From Ilyonectria destructans (taxonomy: Eukaryota > Ascomycota > Sordariomycetes > Hypocreales > Nectriaceae): DNA of 64,000 nucleotides. The DNA lies in NCBI GenBank assembly GCA_020740775.1, contig JAHEWK010000007.1, positions 1,240,001-1,304,000 on the forward strand. The letters are read 5' to 3'. The notes under the pieces are model-generated. The model did not search any database and had not been told where the DNA came from. It saw only the letters and a program-made list of their open reading frames with translations. Position 1 is the stretch's first letter, and every line of letters starts with the position of its first letter. A program made the position numbers and the translations under genes. Positions 9,828 through 19,817 of the stretch are shown here, piece by piece.

Positions 9828-11945
9828 ATGGTCGCCAAACGACACTCCAAAGTCGACGACAGCCTCACTGCATTCAAGCCGCGGGCTGGCACCAACCCCC
9901 GATCGCGGGCGGGGTGTCTGACGTGCAAGGCCAAACACGTATGGCCATGGCCCTCTCCTCTGCTCTTGCTTGGTCGCTCGCCGTGACCGCCGCTGACTCT
10001 GCTCAAGACAAAATGCGACGAGACGAGGCCCGAATGCCTCCGGTGCACGCGCAAGGGCATCAAGTGCGGCGGCTACTGGCGGGAGTTCAAGTGGTCCTTC
10101 AAGCATCAGCCGGGCTCCAAGGACGCAGCCGTCGAAGGCCCTGATGAAAATCCCGCAGAGGGTGTGTTTCTTATCACGGAGCAGGGCGCGCCAGCCTCAC
10201 TCCCTCGCCGGCCCCGTGATAGTGAATCTTTCTCGCCCGATAACAACTTAGCGTCAGTTTCAAGTGCAACAGACAACGAGAACAGCGAGGCCAACATTAT
10301 CCCCGTCTCCGGAGGCTCTGGAGAGTCCGTCAGCCCCCGCCAGAAGACTGCACGCCGGACATCCGTCCCACGGCCCGCTTCAAGGAGAGCGTCATCCTCG
10401 CGGTTCTGCCGAGACGCGGAGCACGATGTAACCACATCCAGCCTCATATCCACGGACCGGTTTCCCAAAGGACCCACCTTTGTGCCAGCCTCCATCACGG
10501 ACACTTCGTCGCTGCTCATAAGCAATTGGTTCGAACAGGTTTGCCCCGCATGGTCGGGCTTCGACTCGGCTGCAAACCTCAATCGACGACTCGCCACAGA
10601 GCTGTGGCACGAGTCTCGTTCCGTCTTTAGCTCGCTCCAGAGCATGTCGGCCGCCTTCTTGTCCACACGGCTTCCGCACATGCGGCTACCCGCTGTCAGA
10701 TTCATGCAAACCGCAACGGAGTCCATCCAAGCCGAGGTCAAGGCAATCCGGGGCCGCGTTCACCTGGATACCATCCCCACTGGTCTTCTTTTCTCCTTGT
10801 TTTGCCTGGGTACCACTGTCTGCTGGATAGACGCGGCCCAGCTAGGCTTGCCCTTCTTCCGGGAGGCTAGGTTGCTCCTCGACCGCCTGAACAGACGGCT
10901 GCCGGCCTTGTACGAGAAGGATGCCGAACTCTTGACCTTTTTCAACAAGAGCTTAACGTACTGTGAGATGCTTCTTGCAGTAGTAAGCGATGGCGAACCC
11001 TCAACCAGGATTGACAATGCGCAGACGCAAGCCAGCATGGGCAAGGCCGGACCCGAACAACAGGTGAAGATGATCGACACCTGCAGCCCGCACCCGTGGA
11101 CCGGTATTTCCACGCCCACCTCCCGCCTCTTTGCCCAGTCGATACGGCTATGCCGAAGCTTTCGCCATAATATCAGGCAACAGAGACACTCGGGAAGGGA
11201 TTTCCAAACTGCGCTGCTGGAGATACAAGAGGCGCAGAGCCTGGAGGAGCAACTGCTTGGACTCGAGTTTCCGTCGATACTCAACACGAATGACACCGGC
11301 GACCACCTAACACCCTATCTTCACCTTGCCAAGATTGCCGAAGCCTATCAGCTAGCATCGTTGCTACAGCTTTACCAGACGTTCCCCGACTTGGTCTCGC
11401 TACGACTACCGATCAACTCTGCTATTTCGAGTGGCGGGCAAATTTCATGGGAGGAATGGATCATCCCTCTCAGTCTTCGCCTGGTCAGGGTTCTGGAGCA
11501 CATTCCCCCATCGTCCGGGAGCCGTGCCATCCAGCCACTACTATATATTTCGGCGAGCACAGGACTCCGATACGACACCAAGGCTTCCATGGACACGCTT
11601 GATCTTGGGTGGAATTTAGACATGGAATCAATGGAGGTGCCATTCCAGCCCAGTTACGACGATGGTAGCAGCCCTCTCGATATTGAGCCAATCGACGCCT
11701 CCCAGATGACGGCAATGGGCCCGGCCTTGATATCACGAATGTCACTCGATATTAGCAACGCACGGCATTTCATCACGGGCCGGCTCAGCATGTTGGAAAA
11801 TAGCCTACCGCCGAAGCCCATCATCATGGCCAAAACGCTTATTCAAGCGGTTTGGGACGCGTATGATAGCGAAATGCCCGGGTCAACCACAGTTCACTGG
11901 GTTGACGTAATGGAAGACAATAATTTGCGTACCATGTTTGGATGA
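9828..11945 (+). CDS. Zn2Cys6 transcription factor (TF-B), paralogue of TF-A
   Basis: Exons 9828-9938 and 10008-11945 give 682 aa. The 69-nt intron splits the zinc cluster right after ...CLTCKAKH, and exon 2 opens TKCDETRPECLRCTRKGIKC, restoring C-x2-C-x6-C. The linker is Ser/Pro/Arg-rich. The C-terminal regulatory region (about 200-680) shows HPWTGISTPTSRLFAQSIRL, LASLLQLYQTFPDLVSLRL and IPPSSGSRAIQPLLYISAST, each alignable to TF-A. It is a nuclear DNA-binding regulator. Identical predicted length, shared first-intron site and divergent orientation point to an inverted local duplication. Unlike TF-A it lacks a second intron. Targets are unknown; neighbouring metabolic genes at 12-23 kb are candidates. 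Confidence 0.9.
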
Positions 11946-12186
11946 CGCCCCTGGTTGAAAAGAATTGTTTTAGCGTTGTCAAATTGAATCTTCATGAACA
12001 CTCCATTTAATAATTCGCCTTTTCGCGACTTTTTCATCTCACGTTGAAGCGAACAATGGCATATTAGCAACTTTTTTGTATTGCTATCTCGGAAAGCTAG
12101 TATATGCTCGATTCCTGAATCATTTCCATTTATTCAATTATCCATCTATTCCCATCCCATATCCCCAGATGCATAGGTCATAATAT

Positions 12187-12546
12187 TTAGAAGTCGCTCT
12201 CCTTCCTCTGGCCGACGTAGAACGCCAGGCCGTAGTCGGTAGTGGTGAAAGTAATGGTGGCGCCGGCGGGGAAGTAGAAGACATCGCCCTTGGTGGCGGT
12301 AACGCTCTGGCCAGTCTCGTCGGAGATGGTGTAGTCACCCTCGAGGATGATCTTCATCTCGTCGTACTTGTAGGTGTAGGTCAGGGGCTCGCCCTTCTTG
12401 AGGCGGAAGAGGCCGGCCGAGATGGGCTTCTCGGGGTTGCTCTTGTCGCTGGAGAAGACGTCGCCGAGGAAGGCGTTGTCGCCAGCGAGGAGAGGGATCT
12501 GGAAATCGGCCTGGGCCTTGGGGTGGTACTTCATAGCGGTGGCCAT
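12187..12546 (-). CDS. single-domain cupin, EutQ-like
   Basis: A single exon encodes 119 aa (MATAMKYHPKAQADFQIPLL...). An in-frame ATG lies upstream at 12681, but the shorter form fits the family and the extra residues look like 5' UTR. The sequence is a compact beta-barrel cupin: GLFRLKKGEPLTYTYKYDEM, ILEGDYTISDETGQSVTATKGDVFYFPAG and TFTTTDYGLAFYV, with the Gly-Asp-Val-hydrophobic-Pro-Ala-Gly turn of cupin motif 2. It resembles the ethanolamine-utilisation EutQ family. Metal-binding His residues typical of motif 1 are not evident, as in EutQ, so enzymatic activity is uncertain. It faces the DUF3445 gene at 13343 across about 800 bp, so the two could be co-regulated. Confidence 0.75.
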   Translation of the reverse strand: MATAMKYHPKAQADFQIPLLAGDNAFLGDVFSSDKSNPEKPISAGLFRLKKGEPLTYTYKYDEMKIILEGDYTISDETGQSVTATKGDVFYFPAGATITFTTTDYGLAFYVGQRKESDF

Positions 12547-13342
12547 TGTGTAGGTTTGGTGGTTGTTTTGAGGTGGAAGATGGCGAGTATTGGAGTAAAC
12601 CTTGAGGAGATGGATGAAGGTAAAGTGTTTGAGATTGGATGATGAGAACTTGCTATGAATCGTGGCGACATTCACTCTCATATACTCAGCCCTTGGAGCT
12701 GTAAGCAGGAAGTCTTACCCGAGGCTTACTGTGACAGCTTCGACACAATCCAATCGAGAATCTAATCGCTATCCCGCATGTCAGCTTAGCATCGCATTTA
12801 GATTCCCATTTCCGACAAGGTTCCCGGCCCTCATCGGATTTCCGAGATTAGCCTAGCCCGCCTGTCGCCACAAACTACCGACGGTTAGCGGCGCGATGAT
12901 CGTGACCCCCCCGCAGCGTCACTTATCGCGTTGCGTTCCCTATCTTGGAGATGGTTGCCGGTTCGTATCGCGAGAAACTGCGGGGTAAAACCACTTCGTG
13001 AGGTGCAGCATGTCTCGAGGGATGGGCCAATTGGGAGTCGTCAATCGTCTATCTTGTCCGAGAGAAGCATAAGCTGGATGTGGCAAGGGAGATAGGGAAG
13101 GTGTCGAGCGAGGTAGATTGCTCCTGGTGCAGCGCGGCCTTGGCCGGATATTAAGAAGAAACCAATCGTTCGATTGGCAAATGTCGTGATTAATAACTAC
13201 CGCCTCAGCCACAAGATTTGAATCGCTTAATCAAATGAAACAAGCCGGTTCTTTCTCAGGTTGCCATCGTTGATTCCAACTCATACGGCTTCTACCATTT
13301 GATAACGTTCTACTCCATTCCTCTACCTCTGACTGGCTCATT
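12547..13342. promoter_or_regulatory. divergent intergenic region, cupin and DUF3445 genes
   Basis: About 800 bp separate two divergent starts, with no ORF that looks like a gene. Presumed promoters of both genes; no specific site could be assigned. Confidence 0.4.
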
Positions 13343-14554
13343 ATGGACTTCTTCGTAGCCTCGGTCCCACACGCGGGCGTCGTTCTGCCCGCCATGGTGC
13401 TGTTCATCATGTCCGGCGTCTTGTACTACCTGCGTCCACCCAGCAGCTTTCTGCGACGCATCACTGGGAACTCAAAGACGAAAAAGGTCAACGTCCCTTA
13501 TCCCGCGAGCAAGCAACCGGAGACGTTCAAAACTCCGGTCCCGACACCGTACCCCGACTGGTCGATCGAGACGACCAAGCCGATGCCTTATCGCGCCTTC
13601 CGATACGGACCGAAGTACAATGTCACAATGGGCCTTCGATCTATCCAGCCCGAGCAGTGGATTGAGCTCGATAATCAGTTCCCCAAGTACCACGCCGAGA
13701 AGAAGGCCCGTATCGCAGACCGAGGTAGTAAATGTGTCGACACCCATCCGGACGCTTATCCCGCAGCCATGGAGCTTCTCCAAGAGTTGGTCGATTACCT
13801 CCCCGGTCGATACCCTACATTGTTCAAGAGGACTGCGGTTGGCATTGACAACATCTGGTCTGGAGAGTCTTTCAACATCGTGGAGTCTCCGCTCGCCGAA
13901 GACCCCATGGCAATCTGTGCCCGGCTCGTGCAGGACGACTTGGCTCTGATGATTGAGCGGCCAGATGGACAATACTACTTGCTCGCCGGCGCTATTCTCT
14001 TGGCAGGCTTCTGGAGGCTGTCGGACAAGTACGGCATGACGTTGTCGAACATTCACTACTCGGGCGATGTGCCTCACTACAAGGAGAAGTTGGAGACTGG
14101 CATGCTCAAGTTTTTCAAGCGCCTCAAGTGCGACACCTTCTTCACCCGCAACAACTACTTCATCCAAGTAGATGACTCTTTGGCTTGGAGCTGGAGTATT
14201 GGCAACGAGGATGGCAAGACCGTCAGCTGGAGCACTGCCCAAAGTGACAAGCCCGTCGAAAACCACTGGTTCCGCTCTGAGAGACAATCCCTCCGCAGAC
14301 TGCCCAAGACCGGTGCCGTCTGCTTCACAGTTCGCACGTACTTCCTGCCCGTCACGGAGATGGCCCAGGAGGACTACGTCCCGGGTAGACTGGCAAGCGC
14401 TGTCCGCAGCTGGGATGGCCCTGTCTCTGTTTACAAGGGCAAGGAGAAGTACGGCAATGTGCTACTCGATTATCTCGACAAGGAGCACGAGAAGCAGATT
14501 GAAAATGGGTTGAAGTTGGAGGAGGAGGATGAAGTGAGAAAGTACCCGTGGTAA
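13343..14554 (+). CDS. DUF3445 family, heme-dependent oxidative N-demethylase-like protein
   Basis: An uninterrupted 403-aa frame. Residues 12-32 form one hydrophobic N-terminal segment (VVLPAMVLFIMSGVLYYL), probably a membrane anchor. From about residue 85 the DUF3445 pattern appears: YNVTMGLRSIQPEQWIELD, LPGRYPTLFKR, RLVQDDLALMIE, then LLAGFWRLSDKYGMTLSNIH and VPHYKEKLETGMLKFFKRL. The bacterial counterpart is a heme-dependent enzyme that removes methyl groups from amines, and fungal members often carry such an anchor. The substrate here is unknown. The neighbouring EutQ-like cupin supports an amine-related role by association only. No introns and no defects seen. Confidence 0.8.
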   Translation: MDFFVASVPHAGVVLPAMVLFIMSGVLYYLRPPSSFLRRITGNSKTKKVNVPYPASKQPETFKTPVPTPYPDWSIETTKPMPYRAFRYGPKYNVTMGLRSIQPEQWIELDNQFPKYHAEKKARIADRGSKCVDTHPDAYPAAMELLQELVDYLPGRYPTLFKRTAVGIDNIWSGESFNIVESPLAEDPMAICARLVQDDLALMIERPDGQYYLLAGAILLAGFWRLSDKYGMTLSNIHYSGDVPHYKEKLETGMLKFFKRLKCDTFFTRNNYFIQVDDSLAWSWSIGNEDGKTVSWSTAQSDKPVENHWFRSERQSLRRLPKTGAVCFTVRTYFLPVTEMAQEDYVPGRLASAVRSWDGPVSVYKGKEKYGNVLLDYLDKEHEKQIENGLKLEEEDEVRKYPW

Positions 14555-15575
14555 TGATACGACCTGAATAAGTAGTTACGAATTTCCTTTAGCGGTGGAC
14601 TCTATTTCTTTTGTATCTTCATTATACCTTCGAATCTCGACAGACTGTGCGGGCAGGTGTCTGTAGAGCATCGGGACGTATCCTTGATCCGTTGTCATTT
14701 TATTCTCGCGAAGCGAAATGTATATTGACGGAGTAGAAATCTATTCAGTATCAATACCAGCATTCAGCTTTGAATCATTAATAAATTCCCGCCGATCGTC
14801 TTCTCCAAGGACGTGCTAGCTGACTGCTCCAACAGGATAGAGCCTCCGTAAGTTCTGGACACGGATTTACTACTCTTCTACCGCATTGCTTAGTTAGGAA
14901 AATTATGTGTTTGTTGACCAATCCCAGGATAGACGTCAGCACTGAATTATATAGTCCAGGGTATTCACAAGGAGTTTGCTGTTCGCATGCATACCAACCT
15001 ATTGCTATTTGCACACGTAACTGCATTCTTAATCCTTATTAATCGTCTAACATCCTAATAGAGCAGTTTAGAAAAGAAACATTCTAAATACTAATTTTCA
15101 GTATTTATTTTTTAAAGTAATAATTATTTATTTTATTTATTTGGTCCAATTTAATAAGAATCGCAGGCATTCAGTACTCAAGGCATTTAACTACCGTACG
15201 GATATAGCTGGTAGGCACCTTAGCCCAGCGACGCGTTAGTAAAGAAGCTTGCACCGTGTGCGAATAGCAATACTCTTTACAAGTGTCATTAATAGATACT
15301 GCTGCGATAGGCTAAATTCTCACTCGACCTCTTGCTACCCTACACTGTTGATGTACATCTGGTTAAATCTAACCCTCTCACAGTCTACAAATGTCCTCTA
15401 TTCAATGGCGTCGGTCTTTCTTCATTGTACAATATAATTCATCTTGAATCAGCATCTCATGACGTAATTTGAGCCACATACAATATAATACAGCCGTGTT
15501 CATTTATAATAATGGTGTGGAGATTCCCCTCGCTAACAGCTGTCCAACTCAATAACCTCTTGGTCAGAGCTTCCC
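14555..15575. other. intergenic interval with miniature element B1
   Basis: About 1 kb between the DUF3445 gene and the 3' end of the dehydrogenase gene. It is AT-rich and holds the TA-flanked inverted-repeat element at 15002-15270. No gene is visible. Confidence 0.6.
15002..15270. mobile_element. TA-flanked miniature inverted-repeat element, copy B1
   Basis: The 269-bp element has left end TTGCTATTTGCACACG and right end (reverse complement) TTGCTATTCGCACACG, 15 of 16 positions matching. TA dinucleotides flank both ends (15000-15001 and 15271-15272). The interior is very AT-rich with no coding capacity. A diverged copy of the same size lies at 45420-45687. The TA target and size suggest a non-autonomous Tc1/mariner-type element. 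Confidence 0.7.
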
Positions 15576-16574
15576 TCAGTTCTCCCCAAGTAATCCAACC
15601 ATCTTCAAGGAGTCTTTCCACAATCTAGCCTCTTCCTTGGCATTGTAAGTGTGACTCACATACGATCCTTTGGCAGGGACTCCGTCGTCTTCACCACGCT
15701 CTGCCTCGGCGCAATCGTGGAGGTAGACCCCCCCGCGACCTTCCCACTCCTTGCCAATCGCAGCCCAAATCGTAGTCGCAGCTCCTTGCTCCGGAGATTT
15801 GATCATGGGACCGAAATCTTGACTCATCTTTTCCACCGTCTCAGCAGGGATGTACTTGGCTAGGCCAGTGCCAATGATCCCGGGGTGGAGACTGGTCGCG
15901 TGGAGCCCCAGGCGACCGTAGTCGCGCTCGATCTGGTTGGCCATGTATACGTTGGCCGTCTTCGAGCGCGCATAGGCCATCCAAGGCACATATGTTGAAC
16001 TTTGGAAATTGTAATCGTCCGAGTTGCCGATAGGGCTGATTCGATGAGCTGCGGCCGAAACTACGACAACCCGGGAATGGAAGTCGGGTGTAGTCGCTTT
16101 GAGCAGCGCTGGCTTCAGCAATTCGAAGAGGAGGAAATGAGAAAGGTGATTCACAGCGAACTGAGACTCGTAGCCATCTGTGCTAAGTTGAAGATCGGGG
16201 ACAGCCATGATTCCAGCGTTGTTGACGAGGATGCTGACCTTGTCCGTCTTGGCCAGGATGATCTTTGCGGCGATTCGAACGCTCTCAAGCGAATTCTGGT
16301 CCATTTCGACAAGTTCCATCTTGTCCTCTTGCCATATCCCAGCCAGGGCAGTCTTTGCCTTGGCCAAGTCCCTGGCGGTAAGGATGAGCCTTGCACCCGT
16401 CACTGCAAGTGCTCGGGTGGTCTCAATACCGAGGCCGGACGAAACACCAGTGACGACGGCGACTTTCCCGACCAGTTTGCCTTCCATGTCATTGTCGCTG
16501 ACAATTTGCAGAGCTGTAGGACGAGAATCGCCAGGACCCTGAGGGTTTGCATGGACTGCGGCGTAGCGAGACAT
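15576..16574 (-). CDS. short-chain dehydrogenase/reductase, WWOX/retinol-dehydrogenase-like
   Basis: Single exon of 332 aa from MSRYAAVHANPQG. A longer in-frame ATG exists at 16697, but that extension has no dehydrogenase features. The Rossmann signature TGVSSGLG (about residues 39-46) binds NAD(P). NNAG at about 115, a catalytic Ser near VVVSAAAHRIS, and YARSK (Tyr/Lys pair at about 199-203) complete the classical active site. The C-terminal part EQGAATTIWAAIGKEWEGRGGVYLHDC is typical of the long retinol-dehydrogenase-like subgroup. It is a cytosolic NAD(P)-dependent oxidoreductase of unknown substrate. It is divergent from the bZIP gene at 17054, sharing about 480 bp of upstream DNA. Confidence 0.88.
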   Translation of the reverse strand: MSRYAAVHANPQGPGDSRPTALQIVSDNDMEGKLVGKVAVVTGVSSGLGIETTRALAVTGARLILTARDLAKAKTALAGIWQEDKMELVEMDQNSLESVRIAAKIILAKTDKVSILVNNAGIMAVPDLQLSTDGYESQFAVNHLSHFLLFELLKPALLKATTPDFHSRVVVVSAAAHRISPIGNSDDYNFQSSTYVPWMAYARSKTANVYMANQIERDYGRLGLHATSLHPGIIGTGLAKYIPAETVEKMSQDFGPMIKSPEQGAATTIWAAIGKEWEGRGGVYLHDCAEAERGEDDGVPAKGSYVSHTYNAKEEARLWKDSLKMVGLLGEN

Positions 16575-17053
16575 TGTAATTGATTTGAAAATTCTGAGTT
16601 GATCAAGGTATGAGGAAGAGGTGCGCTGTGTTGATGAGAATAAAAAAGTCAATAAAGAGAGAAGATTGTTACATTTTATACTGGAAGTTCCGCTCATTCA
16701 ATGCCGCCATGTCTTCACATTACCACTTCTTGGCATATAGAACGCCATGGATCTGGCAAACTACCGCTTACGGAGTTCTCGGCCATAACGGAGTAACGAG
16801 AGGCGACAATCCGAGTTTGGCTGACAATTTTACCAATTCGGGGTTAGTTCGATCTGACTGACTGATCGCCCCACAATGACGGAAATAGCGAGGAGCCCAT
16901 TTAAACTGACAATTTCGCCTCTTCTTGACTAGCAACTCCACACGTCCTGTTCCTACGAGGCATCTTCGACATCTTGACAAAGCGTCATTCGACGTCTGCC
17001 TTCTCGGCTTAAAAAATCACCCTTTGTGCCGTCCTTGACGGATTTATCCTGCC
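16575..17053. promoter_or_regulatory. divergent promoter region, dehydrogenase and bZIP genes
   Basis: 479 bp between divergent starts. It should contain both promoters; nothing more specific can be supported. Confidence 0.4.
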
Positions 17054-18175
17054 ATGTCGCTCCCTATGTCCGATGCAACAAGTCTGCAGGCTCGAGCAAC
17101 GGATGCCGACGCTGCCGATACAACGAATGCCGACGGGAAATTACGGAAGAGACTCCAGAATCGGTTGAATCAACGGACGCACAGTAAGTCTGACTGGTGA
17201 AGAGGGACACTTTGGTTGGTGTTTTTCTTATGGCACACAAGCTTGCTGACTCGTTTGTCAGGGGCCCGCATGAAGAAATCTGGCCCGGCCGGTTCCACAA
17301 AACGGCAACGTCCATACGAGACTGACTGTTGGAGACTTGATGAAGTTGGAATTACTGCATCAGCTGTTTCACTGCCACACCAAATAGCCCATTGCGTGGG
17401 CAATAGCATCAGAATCAAAGCCAGCAAGGTCAACAACAGCTGCTTCACCTCAAGGATTGACGTGACAAACCAGACACTAGGCGAGGATGACGTCGAGGTA
17501 TATGGCCAACAACTGCAAGTACTTTCCGTCTCGGTTGGGACAGAACCGTGCTTGTGGCCGCCGCCGCCTCTTGCGAATCATCTGCTGCACCTGGTCAATT
17601 ACAACGTGTTTAGGGGATTCTTCGCAAATAAGTCTGCTCTTTCGCGAGTCACTACACATATAATCCAGAGGCCTGACCGGAGCCAAGTGGTGAACATTAT
17701 GGAGGCGCTACCGCGCCACACCATAATCGTACCAACAGGCTCCAACATTCCCCGGCATCTCGTTCCGACGGCACTGCAAACGCAGAAATCGCACGCCACG
17801 TGGATCGATTTCATTCCTTTCCCAAGGATACGGGATAACCTAATAGCCCAAGAGGACCAATTTGACCACCGGGAATTTATGGCGGACGTTATTGGCGACG
17901 TGATGGACAAATTATTGTTCTCGAACCGAAAATCAACAGTGGACCCTCAAGGCTCTAGCCACTTGGTGCTAGGTGATGGTCTTGATAATGGAATGACGGC
18001 AAATCGGAATGGACTTGTCTTGTGGGGAGAACCGCACAATCCAAAAAGTTGGGAGGCCACGCCTGGGTTCTTGCGGAAATGGGGGTGGACTGTTGATGGA
18101 TGTGATGAGTTGATAAAGTCCAGTAATCATTGGAGGATGCTGAGAGGCGAAGAGATGATGCAGTTTTCGACGTGA
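17054..18175 (+). CDS. bZIP-type transcription factor with DUF3425 domain
   Basis: Exons 17054-17183 and 17262-18175 splice (phase 1) to 347 aa. The junction joins LRKRLQNRLNQRTH to RARMKKSG, giving the N-x7-R basic region (NRLNQRTHR) seen in fungal bZIP/DUF3425 proteins. No long leucine zipper follows, as is usual in this group. The C-terminal half (LVNYNVFRGFFANKSALSRV, WIDFIPFPRIRDNLI, GLVLWGEPHNPKSWEATPGFLRKWGW) is the DUF3425 signature. It is probably a nuclear regulator of a local or stress-related gene set. It is divergent from the dehydrogenase at 15576-16574, a plausible direct target. Confidence 0.88.
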
Positions 18176-19817
18176 GAGCGATAATTTAGGAAACGTATGG
18201 ATATAGGCAGGATTGATGTTACAGAATGAGACACATGACTTCTTTAAGTCAATGTCTTCTGAAGGCATGGTTTTTGGATTGCGTGCCAGATGGAGCGTTT
18301 GGGGTCTGTTGGATCGTGGCAAAAGACGGGACGGGACGAATAGCCAACCCCACTTCATTTGAGCCGCATTGTTTGTTATTCCAAGCCTCATCAAATTCAA
18401 GCAGTCTTTCGGACTCAACTTTGAGCCATGGGGCGCAGCAAATTCCAGAACTTTTCCGAAAATGACGCTGGAAAACAGGGTTGCAATAGTAGGGACAGGG
18501 ATGCAGGTCGCCGACAAGCGGTGTGATTTCCACAACTGCGACCAGGTGAGAGCGGCATCGGTACGACGGCTCCCACCACGCACACCACATCAAATCTCCC
18601 CGCGCTTAGAAGCTGCGTTGACGAGGCTTCTGGTACATACGACCATAGCTCTTAGAAAATACGGGATCCCGTCCGCTCTCCCTTAGTCAAGCTGAGAAGC
18701 GGTGAATTAGTACTCGGGTCGGTGACGACCGGGGAATCCTCACTGTTGTATGTTTTTTTTGCCATTTTATCCCGTCGTTTGATAGCGTTGAAAGTGGTGG
18801 TCGCTGTAGAAGTGCAGGCGTCGTGTAGAGCTTCGGTGAGGAATGTGGCTCGAGATAAGCTTCAATCGAGCTTGGGCAAACTAAAGACGCCACGGGCTGC
18901 GGGTGTTCAGCTTCCACCAGCTCTTTTTATCATGTGGTAATGGATTGAGCTTCGTCTTATCGAGAATGAGCTTGATGGCGACGGCCGGAGATGATTGTGT
19001 CGAGGGAACTTCTCACCCCCCCACATCTGGAGGCCTGGATGCGAAAAGCCGCCGTGGGTGTGGCAGCCCAGCCGATCAGCGTGCTGGAGATGTGTAACGA
19101 GAAGGCTTGGCCATGATAGAGACGAGCTGGATTGATTACCTCAGGCTTGTTAGTCATTTTGCAACGCAGGAAAAAAACGTGCAGTCAATCAACCGGCGGC
19201 GCGTATCCGGACAAGTCACAGTATTAAACCAGCGCGACGGCGACGACCCCCGTCGTTCGCAGGCCTTTATCTCCGCGCTCGCAGGCCCGGCGGGGACTTC
19301 TATCGCCTGGTCGCCGGCACTTCCCCACGATTCCCCAGCGCCATTGCGACGCGCGCCGCCAATGAGGTTACACGCAAGCATCGCCCGGCGGGGATTCGCC
19401 GCCGGCCAAACAGCGCGGGTTGGAGGAGGCCATGTCCCACGTAGCTAGGCCGTGTAGGGCGACGCAGAGGCACACGCCATTGGGGACTCCGTTATCTCTG
19501 CGGTCGGACGGTGCCAAAGAAACTTCGTAGTCATGGTTCGGCGGGGCAGGGCTGTGATAAGGCGCGCCGGTTGTGTGTAATGGAATGGCAGATGCAGACG
19601 GCAACACGGCTTATCACCACGCATGCGACGATCCTTTGTGAAAATCCAATTGCTACAGTACAGGAACAATTTATACTTAAGCTCCGCCAAGATCCGGGGG
19701 CGACCTTGGCTGTTGCTCTGTGCACTTCAGTCCCACTCGTCGCATCCACCATCTCCATCACCAAGCACTTACACGACCACTTGCGCATTGGCAATCCCGC
19801 CACAAAAGTCCACCACC
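18176..19817. other. intergenic interval, no recognised feature
   Basis: 1.6 kb between the bZIP gene and the permease start. Only short frames with no family resemblance. The last few hundred bases are presumably the permease promoter and 5' UTR. Confidence 0.5.

Noticed and set aside
10106..10741. 211-codon minus-strand frame inside TF-B
   Set aside because: Antisense shadow of the Zn2Cys6 gene.
13472..14287. 271-codon minus-strand frame opposite the DUF3445 gene
   Set aside because: Fully overlapped by a gene with clear family motifs; no independent evidence.
16002..16583. 193-codon plus-strand frame opposite the dehydrogenase
   Set aside because: Overlaps the Rossmann-fold gene; no family resemblance.
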